Below the pieces are notes generated by a model. The model was not told where the DNA came from. It worked only from the letters and a program-made list of their open reading frames with translations, and did not search any database. The translations under genes and the position numbers were made by a program. 10,804 nt of DNA, from NCBI GenBank assembly GCA_043801935.1, contig JAZDLO010000211.1, forward strand, positions 1 to 10,804. Direction: 5' to 3'. Every line of letters starts with the position of its first letter. The stretch's first letter is position 1. Source of the DNA: JAZDLO01 sp043801935 (GTDB lineage: Bacteria > Actinomycetota > Thermoleophilia > RBG-16-64-13). Below, piece by piece: positions 1-5,414 of the stretch.

Positions 1-1506
1 AAGGCTGAGGTAGCGACGAGGCAGCTCCATCAAGTCGTCCAACGGGCGGACCATCACCACCCGGCCTTGACAGTCGTTGACCAGTGCGCCGAAGATCCGG
101 GGGTCGAAACGGGGTTTGTCGGGCGGCCGCTCGTCGAGCACCACCACGAACTCGTCATCGTAGTCCGACAGTACTCTCAGGCCGCTGCCTAGGCGCTCGA
201 TCCCTTCCAGGGCTTTGTAGCGGTCGAAGGTGTCGTGCAGCTGGCGGAGTGGCCATGCCCCGCGGGGGAGGATGTGCGAGAGCCGGCGGAGCTGTTCGGC
301 CAACTGCTCCGCGTACGCCTGAGCGCTGAAGTCGCTGTGTCCGCCTGTCTCCACGAAGTGGATCCGCGAAGAGAGGCATCCATTCTGGTCCCAGAAGATC
401 GAGTCGAGGCCGGCAAGGAGGGTGACGACCGCGAGGAGTTCCCCTTCGCCCAATGATGGAGCCGTCTGGCGCCTTTGGACGAGCATCTCCCGGCCGATGG
501 CAGAGAAGCTGACCTTGTGCCCGTGAGGATGGAACCGGGGCTGGGCCTGGTCTGACGAGCCGTGCCCGGCCGCGGTCCGGTCAGCCGCGATCCGCCCGGC
601 GATGCGGCCGATGGTGTCATCCCCAGCGGCTGCGATGACCAGATCGGAACGGGAGAGCAGGCGGTCCTGCAACTCGGCGTCATCGTAGTCCCACGTCAGG
701 ATCGCCGTAGTCCCCACGAGATCAGCGTCCGCCTTTTCCAGGGCAGCGAGGACCAGAGGGCCGAAGATCGGCTCGCGGCGGGAGTTGCGCACCACTACTA
801 CCGGAGGCGCGTCACCGGCCAGGGTAGTCGAGAGGGCGAGAAGGGCCATGATCAGCGCCGTCCCGGGGACGTTGCCGGCTCCAAATCCGGTGACGAACCC
901 GGGCGCCTCAGCATCTCCGAACAGCGGCTGCCGGGAATAGAGAGGCAGCCGGCCGGGGAGCCGGGCAAACGGCCCGCCGCGGGACCACCATTGGCGGACA
1001 ACGGGGCGGGCGCCTCCAGGAAAGAACCGCAGCCGACCGGACAATCCAGGGAGTGGCTGCCATCGGACCGCGGCCGCCTTTGTGGGATCGAGGGCAAGAG
1101 CATGCGCCATCTGCCGCATGTCCCACATCTCGGGCGCACCTAGAGTGGAGGCGATCATCGCCGCCGAATACCCGGTGTAGCGAGGGATGGCGTCGACGGC
1201 CGCAACGTGGAGGGGATCCCCGGGGTCGGAAAGGCGCTTCGCCGCAGACAGCAAGGCCGCCTGCAGGCGATCCCAGAACTCGGGTCCGCGGGGCGCAGTC
1301 CGGCGGGCGGCGGTGAGGTGGTCGAGCATCCGAGTCCAGGCTTCGGCGCTCAGCTGAGGCCAGCGAGCCGTCACCGCGCCCGGAGCACCGGCCTCGCACT
1401 CGCAGCCACACTCCCGGCCGTCGACGAAACTCAGGCTCTCCCAGCGAGTGTCGGCCGAGAGCACGTGCCCGCGCACCGCCTCGGGCAGCCAGAACCCCTC
1501 GATCAC
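1..1506 (-). CDS. luxC: LuxC-type acyl-CoA reductase (fatty aldehyde-forming), 3' end off the left edge
   Basis: Members of this family reduce a thioester-bound fatty acyl group to the aldehyde with NADPH; in luminous bacteria LuxC takes the acyl group from LuxE onto its own cysteine. The frame is open for 502 codons from base 1506 with no stop, so the C-terminus is cut off. Visible family features are GAGNVPGTAL at about residues 209-218 (nucleotide-binding region), VVVVRNSRREPIFGPL at 235-250, SDLVIAAAGDDTIGRI at 287-302, HGHKVSFSAIGREM at 328-341, and the presumed catalytic Cys377 in DQNGCLSSRIHFVE. The end, LPRRYLSL, looks like the last part of the LuxC domain, so probably only a few tens of residues are missing. 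The start is GTG at 1506-1504, which overlaps the TGA stop of the upstream luxE-like gene as GTGA, implying translational coupling. A GGGGGAGG lies at 1533-1526, rather far upstream. Family assignment is confident; the physiological acyl substrate is unknown, and no luciferase gene is visible. Confidence 0.9.
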   Translation of the reverse strand, partial: MIEGFWLPEAVRGHVLSADTRWESLSFVDGRECGCECEAGAPGAVTARWPQLSAEAWTRMLDHLTAARRTAPRGPEFWDRLQAALLSAAKRLSDPGDPLHVAAVDAIPRYTGYSAAMIASTLGAPEMWDMRQMAHALALDPTKAAAVRWQPLPGLSGRLRFFPGGARPVVRQWWSRGGPFARLPGRLPLYSRQPLFGDAEAPGFVTGFGAGNVPGTALIMALLALSTTLAGDAPPVVVVRNSRREPIFGPLVLAALEKADADLVGTTAILTWDYDDAELQDRLLSRSDLVIAAAGDDTIGRIAGRIAADRTAAGHGSSDQAQPRFHPHGHKVSFSAIGREMLVQRRQTAPSLGEGELLAVVTLLAGLDSIFWDQNGCLSSRIHFVETGGHSDFSAQAYAEQLAEQLRRLSHILPRGAWPLRQLHDTFDRYKALEGIERLGSGLRVLSDYDDEFVVVLDERPPDKPRFDPRIFGALVNDCQGRVVMVRPLDDLMELPRRYLSL

Positions 1507-2867
1507 ACCTGAGCGGCGCACCCTGCCTCCCCCAGTAGGTCGACGCGTTGGATGGAATCCCGGGCGAGGTAGGCTCCTCGATCCCCGCAGGGGCAGACTG
1601 CGTCCTCGCGCCCGGCCACAAGGGTCACCCGATCGGCAGTGCGGAAGAAGGCCGGGAACAAGTCGCCGCCTCCATGAGGGTCGAAGAACGCCAAGAGTCC
1701 GGTCTTCCTCGGTCCGGCCTGGAATCCGCCGTCGTCATCGAGTGTCACCGCATGCACCCACGGAGGGACGTGATAGTTGCCGCCCGAACACTGCATCGCC
1801 ACCCAGTTCGCCTCGGCCATGCCGTACACGTCTCTCACCGGCACCGCCTCCCCGCCTGTCAGGTGGAAAACGCTCTCCAGGTCTCGTCTGATCTCGTCCG
1901 GGCCGAAACCATAGTCCTCTTTCATCCCGCCGCCGGTTCCGAGCAGGCTCCCCTGCGCTAGGGTCAGTCTCCTGCCGACACCGGCGAGGGCGAGGGCTAC
2001 CCCGTGAACCTGGGCCGGGCTGCCGAAGAGCAGCACCTTCTCTCCGTGAGCGGCCGCTCGTTCGAGGACGGCGAGGGCGACCTTCGTTGCATGGGGGTCT
2101 ACGTAGCGTCTCTGGATGGCGTTTATCGCCGGGTTCCAGACCCGTCTCTCGATCAGACCCCGCCGACCTGGGCGGAACGTACGTCCCGCGCGGATGCGGA
2201 CTTGATCGGGATGGGCGGGGAACGGTATGGCGAAGTGCACCCGGTCGGAAGTGAGTCCCACCCGCTGCACACTGAACCGCGCCATGCGCGCCATTGCGAT
2301 CCGGGTGCGACTGGGCATCATGAACACGGCCCGGTGATCGGCTTTCATGCCCAGATAGCGCTGGAACGCTTGGTAGAAGCTCTCCACCGTCAAATCGGTG
2401 CTCCTCTGATCTCGCACGATAATGGTGGCGCGTCCCGAGGTCCCACTCGACGTGAGCAACTCCAGCCCCAGGTCGGAGTGAACACGCTCGATGGCTCGAA
2501 GGAGAGCCTCGAGCGACTGATAGCGGGAGTTGAATCGAGCCACGCGGTCGTGGGGAAGGCCCACCGAGAGCTGGGCGGTGAGCCATTCGAGAAAGCCTCC
2601 GGGGTCGTCCTGGGGGAAGGGCGTCCCCAGCACGTCGATATACGACTTGAAAGTCTGGGACGTAGGTCGAAGCAGCCGAGGGAGGTCGGCCGCCCGCGCC
2701 TGGGGCCCCACGCCTCGTGCGGATACGGCGTGGCGGTAGGACGGATTCCGCTGGTAGTGCCAGGCGTGTGCGTCGAAGATACCCGTCATCACCGTGTCGT
2801 CCCGCTCAGCGTCCGAAAGGGCCCAGAAGTCGGCCAACGCTGCTTGTGTCGACGCGGCGTGCTGCAT
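1503..2867 (-). CDS. luxE: LuxE-type acyl-protein synthetase (fatty acid-activating, AMP-forming)
   Basis: LuxE-family enzymes activate a free fatty acid with ATP to acyl-AMP, move it to a cysteine near their own C-terminus and pass it to LuxC. This 454-residue protein shows the adenylate-forming signatures in order: TSSGTSGRATIIVRD at 139-153 (phosphate-binding loop), LLGTGGGMKED at 308-318, DVYGMAEANW at 346-355 and FFRTADRVTL at 407-416. A CPCG pair (Cys425, Cys427) follows, and Cys450 lies only four residues from the end, in a position reminiscent of the C-terminal acylated cysteine of LuxE. A TFKSY motif near residues 72-76 matches the FK motif of the LuxE N-terminal part. The protein is longer than luminous-bacterium LuxE (about 370-380 residues); the extra length lies at the N-terminus and between the FK motif and the P-loop. 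AGGA at 2878-2875 precedes the ATG by 7 bases. It lies 55 bases after the acetyltransferase gene and overlaps the reductase start, so it is part of the same operon. A phenylacetate-CoA-ligase-like enzyme is the alternative, but the LuxC neighbour favours LuxE. Confidence 0.9.
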   Translation of the reverse strand: MQHAASTQAALADFWALSDAERDDTVMTGIFDAHAWHYQRNPSYRHAVSARGVGPQARAADLPRLLRPTSQTFKSYIDVLGTPFPQDDPGGFLEWLTAQLSVGLPHDRVARFNSRYQSLEALLRAIERVHSDLGLELLTSSGTSGRATIIVRDQRSTDLTVESFYQAFQRYLGMKADHRAVFMMPSRTRIAMARMARFSVQRVGLTSDRVHFAIPFPAHPDQVRIRAGRTFRPGRRGLIERRVWNPAINAIQRRYVDPHATKVALAVLERAAAHGEKVLLFGSPAQVHGVALALAGVGRRLTLAQGSLLGTGGGMKEDYGFGPDEIRRDLESVFHLTGGEAVPVRDVYGMAEANWVAMQCSGGNYHVPPWVHAVTLDDDGGFQAGPRKTGLLAFFDPHGGGDLFPAFFRTADRVTLVAGREDAVCPCGDRGAYLARDSIQRVDLLGEAGCAAQV

Positions 2868-2888
2868 GACATCATCCTAGCGCGAGAC

Positions 2889-2908
2889 GGCGCCGAGTGG
2901 GAGGCGCC
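2889..2908. repeat. Intercistronic inverted repeat (hairpin) ahead of luxE-like gene
   Basis: GGCGCC at 2889-2894 and again at 2903-2908 can pair across an 8-base loop in the 55-base gap between the acetyltransferase stop and the luxE-like start. No T-run follows on the minus strand, so a simple intrinsic terminator is unlikely. It could attenuate, stabilise an mRNA end or simply reflect high G+C. What is seen is the symmetry only; function is not shown. Confidence 0.4.
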
Positions 2909-2922
2909 CGGAACCCGCCGAC

Positions 2923-3483
2923 TCAGACTTCCGCGAACTCCGGACGGTAGCGGACCGCCCCCGACACTCCCGACAGCGCACCGGCGCGCAGCTCCAAAGC
3001 CATGAAGGCCTCGTCGGAAACGTCCGCCTCCCAGCGCAGCGCCCATTTGCTCGCCGGAAGGAAACCGAACCGGGGGTAGTACGCGGGGTGGCCCACGACC
3101 ACGACCGCCTCGTAGCCCGCCGCCCTGAGATGCTCGAGACAGCAATCGATCAGCACGGTGCCGACCCCGCGACGCTGAAGGTCGGGGCGGACCGCCATCG
3201 GACCGAGACCCAGCGCGGAGGTACGCACCCTGCCGCTGTCGATGGTCACCGGCGAAAACAAGGCGTGTCCCACCACTTCGCCGTCGGCCGCTGCACCACC
3301 GATCGCGTCGCCGTCGGCCACCGCGACCATCGACAAGGCGACCGCTCCGGCTCCACGCAGGACGTCGACCACGTCGGCTTCTGTCACACCGCCAAAGGCC
3401 AGTTCGTTGATCCGGCGGATGGCCTCCACGTCACCCGGCTCCTCAAGACGCACGCGGACAGGGATCGGTATCGAAAGATTCAT
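2923..3483 (-). CDS. GNAT-family N-acetyltransferase (YhbS-like)
   Basis: A 186-residue acetyl-CoA-dependent acyltransferase of the GNAT fold. The central motif A is clear: LGLGPMAVRPDLQRRGVG at about 91-108, where QRRGVG binds the pyrophosphate of acetyl-CoA, followed by the helix GTVLIDCCLEHLRAAGY. The segment VVVGHPAYYPRFGFLPAS at 128-145 is characteristic of the YhbS/COG3153 subgroup. The frame stays open upstream to an apparent start at 3759, but the ATG at 3483 is chosen because the conserved domain begins just after it and because it overlaps the thioesterase TGA as ATGA (3483-3480); the longer version would run through most of the thioesterase gene. The substrate cannot be deduced. 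Its place between a thioesterase and a luxE/luxC pair suggests a role in the same operon, perhaps modifying a protein or a small acyl acceptor, but this is inference. Confidence 0.88.
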   Translation of the reverse strand: MNLSIPIPVRVRLEEPGDVEAIRRINELAFGGVTEADVVDVLRGAGAVALSMVAVADGDAIGGAAADGEVVGHALFSPVTIDSGRVRTSALGLGPMAVRPDLQRRGVGTVLIDCCLEHLRAAGYEAVVVVGHPAYYPRFGFLPASKWALRWEADVSDEAFMALELRAGALSGVSGAVRYRPEFAEV

Positions 3484-3950
3484 TTGGAGCTGCGCGCCTG
3501 CCTGGCACGCGGCGGAAGCGGAGGCGGCTCGTGCCCCTCGAGGGTGATGATGGCCGTCCGGTAATCGGCGCGGAATGGAGTAGGGCGGCCGGTCACATAG
3601 TCGTAGGAGACCACCAGGGCGTCGCCCTCCGCGACCACCCGGCCCAACTTCTGACTCACCGCGGCATGCTCCATGATCACGCGGTCCTTTCCCAGTGCCG
3701 AGACCCTCGTACCCACAGAGAGGGTGTCCGGATAGGTGACGGGAACCCGGTAGCGGCAACTGTTGGCCGCCAGGATGACCGCATGTTCACCAGACCCAAG
3801 GCCGAGGACTTCGATCCCCATGCGTTGCAGGTACGTCATGCGGGCCGTCTCGAAGTACTGTAGGAAGACGGTGTTGTTCACGTGCCCGAGGGCATCCATC
3901 TCTCCCCAGCGCACAACAAAGTCCATGACCACCGGATAAGCGCTCAGCAT
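3480..3950 (-). CDS. Hot-dog acyl-CoA thioesterase (4HBT/YbgC-like)
   Basis: A 156-residue single hot-dog domain protein. The segment VVRWGEMDALGHVNNTVFLQYFETAR (about 12-37) carries the 4-hydroxybenzoyl-CoA thioesterase/YbgC signature, with Asp19 as the likely catalytic acid and GHVNN at 22-26 at the active site. ANSCRYRVPVTYPDTLSVGTRV (62-83) matches the central strands of the fold. Such enzymes hydrolyse acyl-CoA or acyl-ACP to the free acid. The ATG at 3950 is preferred over an upstream start at 4016 because AAAGGGAG at 3963-3956 sits 5 bases before it and the domain begins immediately after; the 22 residues added by the longer start look non-conserved. The C-terminal 20 residues are Pro/Arg-rich. 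This is the first gene of the leftward operon and overlaps the acetyltransferase by 4 bases. In that setting it could supply free fatty acid for the LuxE-type synthetase, which is the role LuxD plays in lux operons. Confidence 0.88.
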   Translation of the reverse strand: MLSAYPVVMDFVVRWGEMDALGHVNNTVFLQYFETARMTYLQRMGIEVLGLGSGEHAVILAANSCRYRVPVTYPDTLSVGTRVSALGKDRVIMEHAAVSQKLGRVVAEGDALVVSYDYVTGRPTPFRADYRTAIITLEGHEPPPLPPRARQARSSK

Positions 3951-3955
3951 CGTGT

Positions 3956-3963
3956 CTCCCTTT
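3956..3963 (-). promoter_or_regulatory. Ribosome binding site deciding the thioesterase start
   Basis: AAAGGGAG lies 5 bases before the ATG at 3950 and supports that start over the upstream ATG of the same frame at 4016, which would place this site inside the coding region. Confidence 0.6.
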
Positions 3964-3986
3964 GCGATACAGGCCGGGTAGGGACC

Positions 3987-4016
3987 ATTGTAGCCTGCGG
4001 AGGACGCGCGCGGCAC
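3987..4016 (-). promoter_or_regulatory. Candidate sigma70-like promoter for the thioesterase-led operon
   Basis: On the minus strand TACAAT at 3992-3987 matches five of six positions of the -10 consensus, with GTGCCG (4016-4011; three of six) 18 bases upstream. Transcription would begin near 3980, giving a leader of about 30 bases that includes the AAAGGGAG ribosome binding site. The -35 match is poor, so this is only a candidate. Confidence 0.4.
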
Positions 4017-4018
4017 TC

Positions 4019-4047
4019 TTGATTCCCTGGTGATATCAGAATAATAT
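4019..4047 (+). promoter_or_regulatory. Candidate sigma70-like promoter for the SPFH operon
   Basis: TTGATT at 4019-4024 and TAATAT at 4042-4047 are separated by exactly 17 bases, within the only AT-rich patch of the window. The predicted start of transcription is near 4054, giving a leader of about 75 bases before the SPFH ATG. TAATATTA (4042-4049) and GATATC (4032-4037) are also small palindromes and could overlap an operator. Confidence 0.6.
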
Positions 4048-4117
4048 TAACAGCCGGATGAATGCTGGCACGTTTCCCTGGCCGGGGATCGAGCTCGCCC
4101 CCACGGAGGGGCGGTAT

Positions 4118-4129
4118 AAGGGAGGAGAG
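4118..4129 (+). promoter_or_regulatory. Strong ribosome binding site deciding the SPFH start
   Basis: The purine run AAGGGAGGAGAG ends directly at the ATG at 4130, with its GGGAGG core 4 bases away. It favours this start over an in-frame ATG at 4058, which would lie only a few bases after the predicted transcription start and adds 24 non-conserved residues. Confidence 0.7.
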
Positions 4130-5155
4130 ATGGACGAACAGCTAATGTCACTGAACCACGAGAAGGAAGCCAAGGCCCTGAGCGGCTGGGGGATGCTGGG
4201 GGCCGTGATCGCCGTCTTCGCCGCGGGGATCGCCCTCCTGGTGGTGGCCGGCGCGTTGGGCGACGGTGGCGGACTTGGCGGAGGGGAGATCTGGGCTCTC
4301 GTGGGTCCAGGCGTAGCCCTCATCGTACTGGGCCTGTTCCTCGCTCCCGGGTTCTTCACCCTGGAACCCAACGAGACCCGGGTGGCGGTGCTCTTCGGGG
4401 CGTACAAAGGCACCGTGCGGGCCGGTGGGTTCCGCTGGGCCAATCCGTTCTACTCGAACGGCCCGGCGGCCAAGACGACGGCTGATGGACGGGGTGGCGA
4501 AGGCGCCGGCGGTGCCGCCGCCGCCAAGAAGAGCGGTTCCGGTCGGATGGTCAGGAAGTTCCCTCGCTACAAGATCTCGGTGCGGGTCCGGACACTCAAC
4601 GGACCCAAGCTCAAGGTCAACGATCGCCGGGGGAACCCGGTGGAGATCGCGACGGTGGTGGTCTGGCGGGTGCGCGACACCGCCCAAGCCGTGTTCGACG
4701 TAGACGACTTCGAGCTGTACGTAGAGACGCAGAGCGAGACCGCCCTACGTCATCTGGCCAGTTCCTACGCCTACGATCACGGTGAAGACAACGAGATCAC
4801 CCTGCGAAGCAACGTTGACGAGGTGTCACAGGCGCTCAAAGACGAGTTGGAGCAGCGGCTTGCCCGCGCGGGCGTGGTGGTCGAAGAGGCCCGTCTGACC
4901 CAGCTGGCTTACGCGTCCGAGATCGCCCAGGCCATGCTCCGGCGGCAGCAGGCCGAGGCCATCATCGACGCCCGCCAGAAGATCGTCCATGGGGCGGTGA
5001 GCATGGTCGACATGGCTCTCCGCGAACTCGCAGAAAAAGGCGTGGTGGAGCTCGACCCGGAGCGCAAGGCGGCCATGGTCAGCAACCTGATGGTGGTGCT
5101 GTGCGGTGAATCAGAGGTGCATCCGGTGGTCAACACGGGTACTCTGTATGCGTAG
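4130..5155 (+). CDS. SPFH/band-7 (prohibitin-like) membrane protein
   Basis: A 341-residue SPFH-domain protein. Two hydrophobic segments, about 22-42 and 53-75, are separated by a Gly-rich turn and anchor it in the membrane. The domain follows: LEPNETRVAVLFGAYKGTVR (78-97), FRWANPF (101-107), then KISVRVRTLNGPKLKVND (148-165), GNPVEIATVVVWRVRDTAQAVFDVDDF (168-194) and VETQSETALRHLASSYAYD (198-216), with a charged helical part after it, including RRQQAEAIIDARQKIVHGA (271-289). SPFH proteins form oligomeric scaffolds that organise membrane domains or regulate membrane proteases. An insertion of about 35 residues rich in Gly, Ala and Lys (111-145) splits what is normally a nearly continuous FVNPF...KISLRVRN stretch; it is in frame and has no sign of frameshift. 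The ATG at 4130 is chosen for its strong ribosome binding site. A ribbon-helix-helix gene follows after 61 bases. The family is confident; the specific partner is not known. Confidence 0.92.
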   Translation: MDEQLMSLNHEKEAKALSGWGMLGAVIAVFAAGIALLVVAGALGDGGGLGGGEIWALVGPGVALIVLGLFLAPGFFTLEPNETRVAVLFGAYKGTVRAGGFRWANPFYSNGPAAKTTADGRGGEGAGGAAAAKKSGSGRMVRKFPRYKISVRVRTLNGPKLKVNDRRGNPVEIATVVVWRVRDTAQAVFDVDDFELYVETQSETALRHLASSYAYDHGEDNEITLRSNVDEVSQALKDELEQRLARAGVVVEEARLTQLAYASEIAQAMLRRQQAEAIIDARQKIVHGAVSMVDMALRELAEKGVVELDPERKAAMVSNLMVVLCGESEVHPVVNTGTLYA

Positions 5156-5216
5156 CCTGGCCAGAGGACCGGGATCTGGGGTCGGGGCGGATCGTGCCGG
5201 TCAGGAGCCTTGAGCA

Positions 5217-5414
5217 ATGGCCGGGCGCAAGCAGTTCCTGCTCCGTATCGACCCTAAGTTGTGGGTCGAACTGGAAGCGTGGGCAGCCGACGAATTGCGC
5301 AGCGTCAACGCGCAGATCGAGTACCTTCTGAGAGAAGCGGTGCGCAAAAGGAAAGGATCGCCCGAGAAAGGATCCGGGAATGAAGGACCCGCGGCTGGAG
5401 ACCCTAGCCCATAA
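5217..5414 (+). CDS. Small ribbon-helix-helix (Arc/HicB-like) DNA-binding protein
   Basis: This 65-residue protein has the layout of a ribbon-helix-helix dimeric repressor: a strand KQFLLRI (5-11), a first helix PKLWVELEAWAADE (13-26) and a second helix SVNAQIEYLLREAVRKR (29-45) opening with the typical S-V-N-A turn. The remaining 20 residues are a low-complexity Gly/Pro/Ser/Lys tail. AGGAG at 5203-5207 lies 9 bases before the ATG. It follows the SPFH gene by 61 bases on the same strand and its last 35 bases overlap the aminopeptidase start. From memory, small Arc-like or HicB-antitoxin-like proteins are often found next to SPFH genes of this type; that was not checked here. No toxin partner is visible on either side, so an antitoxin role is not supported. 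It may regulate its own operon, for example at the palindromic AT-rich patch near 4032-4049, which is inference. Confidence 0.82.
   Translation: MAGRKQFLLRIDPKLWVELEAWAADELRSVNAQIEYLLREAVRKRKGSPEKGSGNEGPAAGDPSP
5367..5372 (+). promoter_or_regulatory. Ribosome binding site of the aminopeptidase inside the RHH gene
   Basis: AAAGGA sits 7 bases before the ATG at 5380, inside the 3' part of the ribbon-helix-helix gene. It supports the start at 5380 and a coupled translation of the two overlapping genes. Confidence 0.55.

Noticed and set aside
562..1143. Plus-strand open frame of 193 codons across the luxC-like gene
   Set aside because: It is antisense to the LuxC frame with its conserved motifs, and its composition is low-complexity Arg/Gly/Pro.
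908..1621. Minus-strand open frame of 237 codons near the luxE/luxC junction
   Set aside because: It is a different frame from both real genes and overlaps both; the LuxC frame starting at 1506 has the conserved residues.
2004..3005. Long plus-strand open frame (333 codons) opposite the luxE-like gene
   Set aside because: It lies antisense to a gene with clear LuxE motifs, shows no recognisable domain and has His/Arg/Gly-rich composition typical of a shadow frame in GC-rich DNA.
3484..3759. N-terminal extension of the acetyltransferase to an upstream start at 3759
   Set aside because: The added 92 residues overlap the thioesterase in another frame and are low-complexity; the ATGA overlap at 3483 marks the natural start.
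4058..4129. Upstream ATG start for the SPFH protein
   Set aside because: It has no ribosome binding site, lies almost at the predicted transcription start, and the ATG at 4130 has a strong purine-rich site.
5217..5414. Toxin-antitoxin module based on the small RHH protein
   Set aside because: No toxin-sized gene (HicA, RelE, MazF or PIN type) lies next to it; both neighbours are larger proteins of known unrelated families.
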